Shown: positions 45,915-55,265 of the stretch, one piece after another
Layout of the letters: each line of letters starts with the position of its first letter
Numbering within the stretch: the first letter of the stretch is position 1
Assembly (NCBI RefSeq): GCF_004005475.1
Contig: NZ_RZTZ01000002.1
Span: 558,001 to 622,000 of the forward strand
Direction: 5' to 3'
Source: Niallia taxi
Lineage (GTDB): Bacteria; Bacillota; Bacilli; Bacillales; Cytobacillaceae
DNA: 64,000 bases
Made by a program: the position numbers and the translations under genes
The notes under the pieces: model-generated
Seen by the model: the letters and a program-made list of their open reading frames with translations, nothing else
The model's database searches: none
What the model was told of the DNA's origin: nothing

Positions 45915-46791
45915 AATGCTCAATCGGCCGTTTGTATTCATCTAAAGTAAAGCCTTCACCCAATACATCATGAACAACGGTGACAGATACAAATGCATGT
46001 GGGTCAACGCTTGTGATAATGGATTTCAGTCGGACAATCTCTGTTTTTGCAACAACACAGTAAAGGACTTCTTTATCTTGCTTCGTAAATGACCCGTGTC
46101 CTTTTAGCACTGTCACACCGCGATCCATTTCCTTCATAATTTTATCCGCAATATCTGGATTTTTATCAGAAATGATGATGGCTCCTCTTGCTGCATAAGC
46201 ACCTTCTTGCATGAAGTCAATCAGCCTTGTGCCAACAAAAACAGCAACAAGTGTATACATTGCCTCTCGATAACTCAAGTATGTCAGCAAGGACAGCGTG
46301 ATAACACATGCGTCGAACAGAAACATCGTTTTTCCAATACTCCAATGGAAGTATTTATTAACAAGTCTTGCAATAATATCGACTCCGCCTGTTGTACCGC
46401 CGAAACGAAAGATTATGCCAAGACCAATCCCAATAAAGGTTCCAGCAAACAAGGATGCAAGTGTTAAATCCTCCCGGAGTGGAATATGCAGTTCAATTTG
46501 CGGCAGCTGGAAAAACCATAAAAATACAGACACACTAATTGTGCCAATAATCGTGTAGATGAGAACATTTCTGCCAAGCAGTTTCCAGCCGATAAAAAAC
46601 AGCGGGACATTTAGAATTAAATTTGTGATGGAAGGATCCCAGTTGAATCTTGCGTACAAAAGGAGCGTGATTCCTGTGAAGCCACCCTCTGCCAAGTTAT
46701 TTTGCATATTAAAATGTACAATTCCAAAAGAAAAGATAGCCGAACCGAGCATAATGAAGAAAATATTTTTGAGCTTTAACGTCTTAAACAT
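45913..46791 (-). CDS. ypjC: YitT family membrane protein (DUF161/DUF2179), YpjC-like
   Basis: This 292-residue protein has about five or six N-terminal membrane helices (DUF161; GGFTGITLLLY, GGTTGGVDIIARLV) and a cytoplasmic C-terminal DUF2179 domain (about 205-285; GVTVLKGHGSFTKQDKEVLYCVV). Such proteins are common in Bacillus, with no proven activity. I name it ypjC from its place between ypjB and ypjD; several paralogues exist, so the symbol is tentative. It is on the - strand, unlike its neighbours. Confidence 0.85.
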   Translation of the reverse strand: MFKTLKLKNIFFIMLGSAIFSFGIVHFNMQNNLAEGGFTGITLLLYARFNWDPSITNLILNVPLFFIGWKLLGRNVLIYTIIGTISVSVFLWFFQLPQIELHIPLREDLTLASLFAGTFIGIGLGIIFRFGGTTGGVDIIARLVNKYFHWSIGKTMFLFDACVITLSLLTYLSYREAMYTLVAVFVGTRLIDFMQEGAYAARGAIIISDKNPDIADKIMKEMDRGVTVLKGHGSFTKQDKEVLYCVVAKTEIVRLKSIITSVDPHAFVSVTVVHDVLGEGFTLDEYKRPIEH

Positions 46792-46988
46792 CTTTTCGCC
46801 TGCTTTCTATGTATAGCTGTCATTAATATAGCCTTAGTATGGACCATTTATGTTGGAGCCTATCCATTATATCGAATAGGTGTTATATGAGCAATCTCCT
46901 ATTGCTAAAAAGCCCGATTGCTGATAGCTTCATATAAAAGGTATTTTTCCCGTAAATAATAATCAAAAACATTTGTAAAAAAAGAAAA

Positions 46989-47000
46989 TGTTAGCTAACA
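46989..47000. repeat. 12-base perfect palindrome ahead of ypjD
   Basis: TGTTAGCTAACA lies about 45 bases before the ypjD start in a 250-base intergenic region that divides it from the divergent yitT-like gene. It could be an operator, but may be chance. Confidence 0.3.
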
Positions 47001-47044
47001 TGAAGGGGAATAGGAAGAATAATGCAGCTTTGAGGTGAAAAGGT

Positions 47045-47365
47045 TTGAAAACAATGCAAGAGCTTCAAAAAGAAGTGGATGACTATATCGGACAATTTAA
47101 AGAAGGCTATTTCAGCCCATTGGCCATGATGGCAAGGCTCACTGAAGAGCTTGGAGAGCTGGCCCGTGAAATAAATCATTATTATGGAGAAAAGCCAAAA
47201 AAAGCTTCTGAAAATGAAAAGGAAATTGCTGACGAGCTTGGTGACATGTTATTTGTGTTAATTTGCTTGGCAAACAGCTTAAACATCAATCTCGAAGAAT
47301 CTCATAATAAAGTGATGCATAAATTTAACACGAGAGATAAAGACCGCTGGACTAAAAAGGACTAG
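47045..47365 (+). CDS. ypjD: MazG-like nucleotide pyrophosphohydrolase YpjD
   Basis: This 106-residue protein has the all-alpha MazG fold with metal-binding acidic residues in LTEELGELAREI (E-x-x-E) and KEIADELGDMLFVLICLA (E-x-x-D). It hydrolyses nucleoside triphosphates to monophosphates, probably to remove aberrant nucleotides. TTG 47045 fits the GAGGTGA ribosome site; ATG 47054 is too far from it. The end NTRDKDRW is family-typical. It leads the dapB-mgsA-bsh group. Confidence 0.93.
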   Translation: MKTMQELQKEVDDYIGQFKEGYFSPLAMMARLTEELGELAREINHYYGEKPKKASENEKEIADELGDMLFVLICLANSLNINLEESHNKVMHKFNTRDKDRWTKKD

Positions 47366-47439
47366 TAGGTTCTTAAGTACGATTATTTATAATAAATACA
47401 AAATACATAGAAGAATAGCAATAAAGGAGCGTACGAATA

Positions 47440-48246
47440 GTGGAAAAAGTAAGAATTGTCATTGCAGGACCTAGAGGAAGAATGGGCAAGGAAGCGGTTT
47501 ACCTGACAGGACGTACTGATCATTTCGAGTTAGTTGGCGTTTTGGATTATAAGCATGAGGGGAAAAGATTAAATGAGCTAGATGATTTCACATCACCTGC
47601 TTATGATGTACCAATCTATACAGATATCGAAAAATGTCTGCAGGAAGTTAAACCAGATGTATTGATTGATTTGACTACTCCAGAGTTTGGGATGTTCCAT
47701 GCTAAAACGGCTCTTCAATATGGAGTTAGACCGGTCGTTGGGACAACAGGCTTTACGAATGAAAACCTAGCAGAGCTTGAGGCGTTATGCGAAGAGATGG
47801 ATCGAGGCTGCATTATTGCACCGAATTTCGCATTAGGCGCTGTTCTGATGATGAAATTTTCTAAGCTTGCCGCTAAATATTTTGATGATGTGGAAATTAT
47901 CGAGTTGCATCATGACCGCAAGCTGGATGCACCAAGTGGAACTGCTGTTAAAACGGCCGAATTAATTGCAGAAGTAAGAAAGCCGAAGAAACAAGGGCAT
48001 CCAGAGGAGAAGGAAACAATACAAGGTGCTAGAGGAGCAGACTTTGACGGAATGCGCATTCACTCTGTCAGACTTCCAGGATTAATTGCCCATCAGCAGG
48101 TAATGTTCGGTGCTGACGGTGAAACACTTACATTGAAGCATGATTCCTACAACCGTACCTCGTTTATGTCTGGTGTTAGGTTTGCTGTTGATGAAGTGCT
48201 AAAGGCAAATGTGCTTATATATGGTCTTGAAAATATAATGGAGTAG
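47440..48246 (+). CDS. dapB: 4-hydroxy-tetrahydrodipicolinate reductase
   Basis: This 268-residue enzyme makes tetrahydrodipicolinate with NAD(P)H, for lysine, cell wall diaminopimelate and spore dipicolinate. The nucleotide-binding [11 protein letters not shown] lies at about 9-19; GTTGFT and the catalytic [18 protein letters not shown] block are visible. The start is GTG after AAAGGAGCG. mgsA starts 11 bases after it. Confidence 0.97.
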   Translation: MEKVRIVIAGPRGRMGKEAVYLTGRTDHFELVGVLDYKHEGKRLNELDDFTSPAYDVPIYTDIEKCLQEVKPDVLIDLTTPEFGMFHAKTALQYGVRPVVGTTGFTNENLAELEALCEEMDRGCIIAPNFALGAVLMMKFSKLAAKYFDDVEIIELHHDRKLDAPSGTAVKTAELIAEVRKPKKQGHPEEKETIQGARGADFDGMRIHSVRLPGLIAHQQVMFGADGETLTLKHDSYNRTSFMSGVRFAVDEVLKANVLIYGLENIME

Positions 48247-48257
48247 AGGTGTAATTA

Positions 48258-48680
48258 ATGAATATTGCATTAATAGCTCATGATAAGAAGAAAGATGATA
48301 TGATTCGTTTTGTTGTTGCTTATAAAAAGATTTTTGAAAAGCATTCCTTGTTTGCGACAGGTACTACTGGTACAAAGATACAAGAGGCAACTGGATTGGA
48401 TGTACATCGCTTTTGTTCAGGGCCATTAGGAGGAGACCAGGAAATAGGTGCATATATTGCCAACAATAATATGGACATGGTCTTTTTCTTTCGCGATCCG
48501 TTAACTGCACAGCCTCATGAGCCAGATGTAACGGCACTTCTCCGCTTATGTGATGTTTACTCTGTTCCATTGGCTACAAATATGGGAACAGGAGAAGTGC
48601 TGATAAGAGGTCTGGAACAAGGGGATATAGATTGGAGAAACATTGTACATGGAAATACAGACAGAGTTACAGAGATTTAA
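48258..48680 (+). CDS. mgsA: Methylglyoxal synthase
   Basis: This 140-residue enzyme converts dihydroxyacetone phosphate to methylglyoxal and phosphate, a bypass of lower glycolysis. [34 protein letters not shown] and [14 protein letters not shown] (with the catalytic Asp) are the family blocks. It overlaps bshB1 by about 32 bases. Bacillithiol, made by the following genes, takes part in methylglyoxal detoxification in Bacillus, so the cluster links the toxic product to its protectant. Confidence 0.97.
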   Translation: MNIALIAHDKKKDDMIRFVVAYKKIFEKHSLFATGTTGTKIQEATGLDVHRFCSGPLGGDQEIGAYIANNNMDMVFFFRDPLTAQPHEPDVTALLRLCDVYSVPLATNMGTGEVLIRGLEQGDIDWRNIVHGNTDRVTEI

Positions 48681-49389
48681 TATACAAGATGTAGATATAT
48701 TGGCAATTGGCGCCCATGCTGACGATGTAGAGATCGGCATGGGTGCAACCCTTGCCAAATATGCAGCAGCAGGCAAAAACATTGTTATATGTGATTTAAC
48801 ACATAGTGAGCTTTCCTCCAATGGGACAGTTGAAATCAGACAGAAAGAGGCGCTCGCCGCCGCAAAGCTACTTGGCATTAAGGCGCGTTTTACTCTCGAC
48901 ATCAAAGACAGAGGCCTTTGGAATGTAGACGATAATATTGCAAGCATTGTGGAGGTTATAAGAACAGTTAAGCCGAAAATCGTTTTCGCTCCATATTGGG
49001 AGGATCGCCATCCTGATCATGGTAACAGTTCGAAACTAATTGAAGAGGCAGTATTTTCGGCAGGTGTTCGCAACTTTATGGTAAAAGACACGGAGGCCCA
49101 TCGTGTAAGCAGTCTGTATTTTTATATGATAAATGGGTTCCATAAGCCTGATTTTGTGATTGATGTTAGCGAATATATGGAAGCAAAAAAACAAAGCTTA
49201 AACTGTTATGCAAGTCAATTTATAAAAACAGCAGGTAGTGTGGATACACCGCTTGTCAACGGCTATATTGAAACCGTTGAAGCGAGGGAACGACTTTTTG
49301 GGAAAGAAGTCGGAACATTCTATGCGGAAGGCTTTAAAACAAAGAAGCCTATAGTTATACATAATGATTTATTGGGTGGTAGTTTATGA
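48649..49389 (+). CDS. bshB1: Bacillithiol biosynthesis deacetylase BshB1
   Basis: This protein of about 246 residues is a zinc hydrolase of the LmbE/PIG-L family that deacetylates GlcNAc-malate. The metal motif AHADDVEIG (H-x-D-D) lies near residue 20 and EDRHPDHGN near 120 supplies a second set of ligands. I choose ATG 48649 with GGAG ten bases upstream, rather than a TTG six bases earlier; both lie inside mgsA. Its stop overlaps bshA by four bases. Confidence 0.95.
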   Translation: MEIQTELQRFNIQDVDILAIGAHADDVEIGMGATLAKYAAAGKNIVICDLTHSELSSNGTVEIRQKEALAAAKLLGIKARFTLDIKDRGLWNVDDNIASIVEVIRTVKPKIVFAPYWEDRHPDHGNSSKLIEEAVFSAGVRNFMVKDTEAHRVSSLYFYMINGFHKPDFVIDVSEYMEAKKQSLNCYASQFIKTAGSVDTPLVNGYIETVEARERLFGKEVGTFYAEGFKTKKPIVIHNDLLGGSL

Positions 49390-50528
49390 AAAAGCTGAAG
49401 ATAGGAATAACTTGTTACCCGACTGTTGGGGGATCTGGCGTCGTCGCGACAGAATTAGGAAAGCTGCTTGCTGAAAAAGGACATGAAATACATTTTATTT
49501 CATCAAGTATGCCTTTCCGTCTGAACAAAATGTACCATAACATATTTTTTCATCAAGTAGAAGTCAGTCAATATTCTGTTTTTCAATACCCGCCATATGA
49601 TATTGCCTTAAGCAGTAAAATGGCTGAAGTGATAAACAGAGAGGAGCTCGATCTCCTGCATGTTCACTATGCGATTCCGCATGCTGTTTGTGCCATTTTG
49701 GCAAAGCAAATGAGCGGAAGAGATGTTAAGATTGTGACTACACTGCATGGAACAGATATCACTGTTTTAGGCTATGATTCATCACTTGCAGACAGCATTC
49801 GTTTTGGCATTGAGAAGTCGGATGTTGTGACAGCAGTGTCGGAATCTCTTGTGAACCAATCATATGATGTAATTGGTCCGAAAAAAGACATTAAAACAGT
49901 CTATAACTTTATTGATGAACGTGTATATCGCAAGGTGGATTCCTCTCATTTAAAAAAGGAATTTGCCATCCATCCAGACGATAAAGTCATCATTCATGTC
50001 TCTAATTTCCGTCCGGTAAAGCGTGTTACAGATGTTGTGAAGGCATTTAAAGGTATAGCTGAAAAGATGTCTGCAACACTTCTGTTAGTTGGGGATGGTC
50101 CTGAAATGTCAAATGTATGCAAGCTTGTTGACGAGCTCGGCTTAAAAGGGCAGGTTCGCTTTTTAGGAAAGCAGGAAAACCTGGAGGAGCTATACAGTAT
50201 AAGTGATTTGATGCTGCTTCTATCAGAAAAGGAAAGCTTTGGTCTTGTTGCACTTGAAGCGATGGCTTGTGGTGTACCTTGTGTCGGCACAAATGTTGGA
50301 GGTATTCCTGAGGTAATTGTTGATGGTGAAACAGGTGTGATTTGCGAGCTTGGCAATATCGATGAAATAGCGGAAAAGTCAGCAGCCCTTCTCCTTGACG
50401 AGCAAAAGCATAGACAGTTTGCTGCTAACTCAGTGATAAGAGTGAGAGATCATTTCCGTGGTGAAACGATTGTCAGTCAGTATGAGAAGATATATGAGGA
50501 ATTAATTCTCTCAGGAGAATACATATGA
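49386..50528 (+). CDS. bshA: N-acetyl-glucosaminyl-L-malate synthase BshA
   Basis: This 380-residue GT4 glycosyltransferase joins UDP-GlcNAc and L-malate, the first step of bacillithiol synthesis. [19 protein letters not shown] is the family N-terminus; [22 protein letters not shown] and the donor-binding [26 protein letters not shown]-type block near 270-290 are visible. Overlaps bshB1 and cca by four bases each (ATGA), indicating coupling. The third enzyme, bshC, is not in the window. Confidence 0.97.
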   Translation: MKKLKIGITCYPTVGGSGVVATELGKLLAEKGHEIHFISSSMPFRLNKMYHNIFFHQVEVSQYSVFQYPPYDIALSSKMAEVINREELDLLHVHYAIPHAVCAILAKQMSGRDVKIVTTLHGTDITVLGYDSSLADSIRFGIEKSDVVTAVSESLVNQSYDVIGPKKDIKTVYNFIDERVYRKVDSSHLKKEFAIHPDDKVIIHVSNFRPVKRVTDVVKAFKGIAEKMSATLLLVGDGPEMSNVCKLVDELGLKGQVRFLGKQENLEELYSISDLMLLLSEKESFGLVALEAMACGVPCVGTNVGGIPEVIVDGETGVICELGNIDEIAEKSAALLLDEQKHRQFAANSVIRVRDHFRGETIVSQYEKIYEELILSGEYI

Positions 50529-51721
50529 AACAGCCATTTCTTTCTGCCACCCCGATAATTGAGGCAATAGAAAATGCAGGCTTTACTGCCTATTTTGTCG
50601 GCGGTGCGGTAAGAGACTATTTGCTGAAAAAACCTATTCATGATATTGATATAGCGACATCTGCAACCCCAGCTGAAGTGAAGAATATCTTTCACACAAC
50701 CGTTGATATCGGGATAGAGCATGGTACGGTTATGGTCATACATGAGAATGAGACATATGAAGTAACTACCTTTCGAACGGAAAGCGAATATGAAGATTTC
50801 AGGCGACCAAAGGATGTAGAATTCGTCCGCAATCTTCGTGAAGATTTGCAAAGAAGAGACTTTACGATGAACAGCTTAGCCATGGATAAAAATGGTACAA
50901 TCATTGATTATTTTGACGGAAAAACAGCTCTTGCGAATAAAATGATTGAAACGGTAGGATCTGCTGATGAGCGGTTTACAGAAGATGCACTACGTATGAT
51001 GCGTGCGATTCGATTTGTCAGCACACTCGGATTTAAGCTAGAAGACAAAACGAGAATTGCCATTGAGGGCAATAGACATCTCCTAGAAAAGATTGCAGTG
51101 GAAAGAATAACAGCAGAATTTGAAAAATTATTGCTTGGAAAAGCAAGGGATGAAGCAATTTTGCTGATGGTTCAATTGAAAATTTTCGAACATCTGCCAA
51201 TGCTGACATCCCATAGAGACGGGTTGATGCATATGGCATCCTTTTCTTTGGAGAACTTAAATATAGAAGAAATGTGGTCTGCCCTTTTGATTGCTTGTAA
51301 TGTTTCAGCAAAAGAAGCAGATGCTTTTCTGCGTAAATGGAAGCTTCCTGTAAAGCGGATTAAAACAGTCCAACATATTATCAAAAGCGTGTTGGAACGA
51401 AAGAATAAAGGGTGCTGGACACGCTTGTATTTATATCATTCTGGCTTAAATATTGCAATAAGCGCAGAAAAGGTATTTAGCGTTATAACGGCAAAACAGC
51501 AGGATATTGTCAGTGTAAGGGATGGCTTTGCAGCACTTCCGATTAAAGGAAGGGACGAGCTGCAGGTAACAGGACGTGACCTTTTAGAGTGGAGCATAAA
51601 GCCTGCTGGTCCATGGATGAAAGAAACGATTGCTGCTATTGAAAATGCTGTTGTGGAAAAGAAGCTTACAAATGATAAACAGGCTATAAAGGAGTGGCTT
51701 AAGCAGTGGGAAATGATTTAA
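50525..51721 (+). CDS. cca: CCA-adding tRNA nucleotidyltransferase
   Basis: This 398-residue class II nucleotidyltransferase adds or repairs the CCA end of tRNAs without a nucleic acid template. [11 protein letters not shown], the catalytic DIDIAT pair of aspartates (about 39-44), [11 protein letters not shown] and the [12 protein letters not shown] motif are all present. B. subtilis calls it cca (papS). It overlaps bshA by four bases and birA by sixteen. Confidence 0.97.
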   Translation: MKQPFLSATPIIEAIENAGFTAYFVGGAVRDYLLKKPIHDIDIATSATPAEVKNIFHTTVDIGIEHGTVMVIHENETYEVTTFRTESEYEDFRRPKDVEFVRNLREDLQRRDFTMNSLAMDKNGTIIDYFDGKTALANKMIETVGSADERFTEDALRMMRAIRFVSTLGFKLEDKTRIAIEGNRHLLEKIAVERITAEFEKLLLGKARDEAILLMVQLKIFEHLPMLTSHRDGLMHMASFSLENLNIEEMWSALLIACNVSAKEADAFLRKWKLPVKRIKTVQHIIKSVLERKNKGCWTRLYLYHSGLNIAISAEKVFSVITAKQQDIVSVRDGFAALPIKGRDELQVTGRDLLEWSIKPAGPWMKETIAAIENAVVEKKLTNDKQAIKEWLKQWEMI

Positions 51722-52689
51722 GAACAAAGCTGTTACAGGCCTTCGCTGACAGGCCGAATGAATATATATCTGGCCAAGAGCTAGCCGAGGTTCTAAGGTG
51801 TTCAAGAACAGCTATATGGAAACATATAGAGGAATTGCGCAAGGATGGTTTTGTGCTCGAAGCAGTAAGGAAAAAGGGCTATCGAATTGTTGAGGTACCT
51901 CATAAAATAATACCAGATGAAATTAGATTAGGTTTAGAAACAAAACAATTAGGAAGAAGTATCCATTACGAGGAAACAGTCGATTCCACCCAACGAATTG
52001 CCCAAAGACTCGCTTATGATGGAGCTGCGGAAGGTACGATTGTCATTGCAGAGGAACAGCTTGGCGGAAGAGGGAGATTAGAGCGATCTTGGCATTCCCC
52101 AAAATATAAGGGTATATGGATGAGCATTATTTTGCGCCCTCGCATTCCGATTATGCAAACGCCCCAGCTGACACTATTGATGGCTGTCGCTGCAGTTAAG
52201 GGAATAGAGCAGGCAACTGGGTGTGAGCCTGGTATAAAATGGCCGAATGATTTGCTCCTGAATGGAAAGAAAATCAGTGGGATTTTAACAGAGCTTCAAG
52301 CTGACAGTGACCGCATACATTCCTTGATTATTGGAATTGGCATTAATGTTAATCTTGAATTAGAGGATTATCCAGAAGAGCTCCGTAACACAGCTTCGTC
52401 GCTGTTCATTGAAACAGGGAAGGAATGGGACAGGGCAACAATTGTCCAAAGCATACTGCTTGAGCTTGAGAAGCTGTACAGCCTGTACTTAGAAAACGGA
52501 TTTTATCCGATAAAGCTTCTTTGGGAAAGCTATGCAGTCAGTATCGGCAAACGAGTAAAGGCGACGACCTTGAATGGCAGCTTTACGGGGATTGCTAAAG
52601 GGATAACAGATGAAGGAGTCCTGCTTCTAGAAGATGATAATGGCAAAGTCCATCACATCTATTCAGCGGACATACTGATTGAATCTTAA
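51706..52689 (+). CDS. birA: Biotin-protein ligase and biotin repressor BirA
   Basis: This 327-residue bifunctional protein attaches biotin to carboxylases and represses biotin genes. Residues about 1-65 form a winged helix-turn-helix (SGQELAEVLRCSRTAIWKHI). The ligase domain has GRGRLERSWHSP (biotinyl-AMP binding), KWPNDLLLNGKKISGIL and a C-terminal SH3-like part (VKATTLNGSFTGIAKGI). GTG start inside cca with AAAGGAG eleven bases upstream. No terminator is seen right after the stop. Confidence 0.95.
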   Translation: MGNDLRTKLLQAFADRPNEYISGQELAEVLRCSRTAIWKHIEELRKDGFVLEAVRKKGYRIVEVPHKIIPDEIRLGLETKQLGRSIHYEETVDSTQRIAQRLAYDGAAEGTIVIAEEQLGGRGRLERSWHSPKYKGIWMSIILRPRIPIMQTPQLTLLMAVAAVKGIEQATGCEPGIKWPNDLLLNGKKISGILTELQADSDRIHSLIIGIGINVNLELEDYPEELRNTASSLFIETGKEWDRATIVQSILLELEKLYSLYLENGFYPIKLLWESYAVSIGKRVKATTLNGSFTGIAKGITDEGVLLLEDDNGKVHHIYSADILIES

Positions 52690-52718
52690 TGTTTTTAGTA
52701 GTAAGACATTTAGTTGTC

Positions 52719-52727
52719 TGCTATAAT
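52719..52727 (+). promoter_or_regulatory. Extended -10 promoter of the panB leader
   Basis: TGC precedes a perfect TATAAT (52722-52727). No good -35 box lies 17 bases upstream, so it would act as an extended -10 promoter. It begins about 210 bases before panB. Confidence 0.6.
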
Positions 52728-52733
52728 GCTATT

Positions 52734-52891
52734 GCTGGGCGGTATCATAAGAACCGCACCAAAAATGCATGCAATAAAGTAAGATATGATAAGGATGTAT
52801 CTGCCTAGATCCAAACAAATAAGGACAAGGACAGAGGGATAAACAATAAACAAGTAACAGTATCCTTCTATTTTTTTAGAGGGATTTTTTT
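52734..52891 (+). promoter_or_regulatory. Structured panB leader with attenuator-like terminator (possible pan motif RNA)
   Basis: After the promoter comes a hairpin GGGCGGT/ACCGCACC with a bulged A (52738-52760). Near the end, ATCCTTCTA (52862-52870) pairs with TAGAGGGAT (52877-52885) and is followed by seven T residues: an intrinsic terminator ending about 35 bases before the panB ribosome site. An identical copy of the 3' arm, AGAGGGAT, lies upstream at 52833-52840 and can pair with the same terminator 5' arm, which is the layout of an antiterminator. A candidate RNA called pan is known upstream of panB in Firmicutes; I suspect this is related. Confidence 0.6.
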
Positions 52892-52937
52892 GCTTTTTTT
52901 TACGATTCCCCTCTTCCGATCAAAGGAGGAAAAAGAA

Positions 52938-53771
52938 TTGAAAACAACAAGTGATTTCATCAAGATGAAAAATGCAGAGAAAATTAGTATGGTGACCGCT
53001 TATGATTATCCGTCTGCCAAACAAGCAGAACTTGCAGGTGCTGATATGCTGCTTGTCGGTGACTCTCTTGGAATGGTAGTGCTCGGCTATGAGTCTACTA
53101 TTAATGTGACGATGGAGGATATGATTCATCATGGAAAAGCGGTCAGACGCGGAGCGAAGAATAGCTTCATCGTCATTGACATGCCTTTCATGAGCTATCA
53201 TCTTTCAGATAGAGACACTTTACTAAATGCAGCAAGGCTTATTCAGGAAACAGGAGCAAATGCTGTTAAACTGGAAGGCGCAAATGATGTTTTTGATAAA
53301 ATTCGATTGCTAACAAATGCAGGAATTCCAGTGATGGCACATCTTGGCTTAACGCCCCAGTCTGTCGGTGTATTAGGGGGCTATAAAGTACAAGGGAAAA
53401 GCAGGGAAGACGCACTAGAGTTGCTCGAAAATGTGAAGAAATGTGAAGAAGCAGGAGCATTTTCGGTTGTTTTAGAATGTATTCCCATGCAGCTTGCAAG
53501 GGAAGCAGCAAAGGCGATTAATATTCCTACTATTGGCATTGGAGCAGGTTCCGACACAGACGGTCAGGTTCTTGTCTATCATGACATGCTCACATATGGT
53601 GTCGATAGGGTTGCGAAATTTGTTAAGCAATACACTAATATAGATGAGCCGATTGCACAGGCCCTTATAAATTATGTGCAAGAAGTAAAAACGGGCACAT
53701 TTCCGGAAGTAAAGCACAGCTACACGATGAATGAAAGTGTATTGGATGGTTTATATGGAGGGAAACGATGA
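52938..53771 (+). CDS. panB: 3-methyl-2-oxobutanoate hydroxymethyltransferase
   Basis: This 277-residue enzyme makes ketopantoate, the first committed step of pantothenate synthesis. [37 protein letters not shown], the HLGLTPQSV and [20 protein letters not shown] blocks identify PanB, including the metal-binding Asp residues. TTG 52938 follows AAAGGAGG and gives the B. subtilis length; a frame-open extension of 16 codons is rejected. It overlaps panC by four bases. Confidence 0.97.
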   Translation: MKTTSDFIKMKNAEKISMVTAYDYPSAKQAELAGADMLLVGDSLGMVVLGYESTINVTMEDMIHHGKAVRRGAKNSFIVIDMPFMSYHLSDRDTLLNAARLIQETGANAVKLEGANDVFDKIRLLTNAGIPVMAHLGLTPQSVGVLGGYKVQGKSREDALELLENVKKCEEAGAFSVVLECIPMQLAREAAKAINIPTIGIGAGSDTDGQVLVYHDMLTYGVDRVAKFVKQYTNIDEPIAQALINYVQEVKTGTFPEVKHSYTMNESVLDGLYGGKR

Positions 53772-54655
53772 AAATTATCACAACGAAGGCAGAACTGCAG
53801 GAATTGACATTAAGCTTGAAGCAGCAAAAAACAATCGGCTTCGTACCAACGATGGGATACTTACATGAAGGTCATCGTGCTTTATTAAAGGAAGCAAGAA
53901 AAGAAAATGATATTCTGATTTTAAGTGTGTTTGTCAATCCGCTTCAATTTGGTCCAAATGAAGACTTGGAATCCTATCCAAGAGATATAGAGCAGGATAA
54001 GCTTACAGCAAAGAATGAGGGTGTCGACTATTTGTTTATGCCATCAACAGAAGAAATGTATCCAAGCACACCTTCTGTCACAGTGCATGTTCAGAAAAGA
54101 GCAGATGTATTATGTGGCAGAACAAGACCAGGCCATTTTGACGGTGTTGCCACAGTACTAACAAAGCTGTTCCATCTAGTTCAGCCCGATAATGTTTACT
54201 TTGGAAAAAAAGATGCACAGCAAGTTGCTGTTGTTGATGGATTAATAAAGGATTTTCATTTTCCAATTACCCTTCATGCCGTTCAAACGGTCAGGGAAGA
54301 GGATGGACTTGCGAAGAGCTCAAGAAATGTGAAGCTATCCCCTGAGGAAAGGCAAGAAGCAGGCATTCTCTATCAAACACTATCCATGGCAAGAGAAGAA
54401 CTGATAAAGGGTAATCATGATATCAGGGCTATTACGGATTCGTTAAGAAAAAGGTTGGAGACAATTACGAGCGGTAAAGTTGATTATCTGGAAATTTTGA
54501 CATATCCTGAGCTACAAGAACCGATCCATTGGGAAGGCACGCTTATAATTGCAGTTGCTGTCCGCTTTACTAACGCCAGATTAATTGATAATATCATTTT
54601 TGATTTACATGAAATGGTTATTGGAAAAGGAGCAAGCACATGTTCCGAACAATGA
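53768..54655 (+). CDS. panC: Pantothenate synthetase
   Basis: This 295-residue ligase joins pantoate and beta-alanine using [19 protein letters not shown] carries the HxGH-type nucleotide motif; [36 protein letters not shown] and the KMSKS-like [12 protein letters not shown] are visible. Start overlaps panB by four bases and stop overlaps panD by sixteen, so the three genes are tightly coupled. Confidence 0.97.
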   Translation: MKIITTKAELQELTLSLKQQKTIGFVPTMGYLHEGHRALLKEARKENDILILSVFVNPLQFGPNEDLESYPRDIEQDKLTAKNEGVDYLFMPSTEEMYPSTPSVTVHVQKRADVLCGRTRPGHFDGVATVLTKLFHLVQPDNVYFGKKDAQQVAVVDGLIKDFHFPITLHAVQTVREEDGLAKSSRNVKLSPEERQEAGILYQTLSMAREELIKGNHDIRAITDSLRKRLETITSGKVDYLEILTYPELQEPIHWEGTLIIAVAVRFTNARLIDNIIFDLHEMVIGKGASTCSEQ

Positions 54656-55023
54656 TGAATGGGAAAATCCATCGAGCAAAAGTGACAGAAGCAAATTTGA
54701 ATTATGTTGGCAGTATTACAATTGATGAGGACATTTTGGATGCAGTGGATATGCTTCCAAATGAAAAGGTACAGATTGTTAACAATAATAACGGCGCTCG
54801 CCTGGAAACATATATTATTCCAGGAAAAAGGGGCAGTGGAACAATCTGTCTAAATGGTGCAGCGGCAAGACTAGTGCAGGTTGGTGATACAGTTATCATC
54901 ATTTCCTATGCAGTTATGACGAATGAAGAAGCACAACTTCATAAACCAAAGGTTGCCATTATGGGAGAAAACAATCGGATTGCAGAACTGCTGAGCCAGG
55001 AACCAGAAAAGACAATTCTGTAA
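54640..55023 (+). CDS. panD: Aspartate 1-decarboxylase PanD
   Basis: This 127-residue pyruvoyl enzyme makes beta-alanine from aspartate. The self-cleavage site Gly24-Ser25 is present in NYVGSITID, and the catalytic Arg/Tyr segments ([31 protein letters not shown]) are conserved. ATG 54640 fits the AAAGGAGC ribosome site better than ATG 54652. It completes panBCD. Confidence 0.98.
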   Translation: MFRTMMNGKIHRAKVTEANLNYVGSITIDEDILDAVDMLPNEKVQIVNNNNGARLETYIIPGKRGSGTICLNGAAARLVQVGDTVIIISYAVMTNEEAQLHKPKVAIMGENNRIAELLSQEPEKTIL

Positions 55024-55037
55024 AGTTAAAATGAACA

Positions 55038-55110
55038 GGCTTTTTGTTATAATTCTGCGCATTTGTAAAAGCTATTAATGCGTGAGAAGAGGAACAAAAA
55101 GCCTTTTTGC
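55038..55110 (+). terminator. Terminator of panBCD
   Basis: GGCTTTTTGTT (55038-55048) and AACAAAAAGCC (55093-55103) form a perfect outer stem; CGCATT and AATGCG form an inner one; T residues follow. Confidence 0.8.
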
Positions 55111-55265
55111 TGCAAGTTTTAGCATTTCAGTGGAAATGCAGGCAGAGCAATTCGGTTGAAGAACACTTTTAAAGGTATTATTGGACAATAAATATGCAGT
55201 AATTTCTTTTCCTTTTCTCTATTTTATGATACCGTTTGAATGACTGAAAGTTAGAGGTGGATGTA

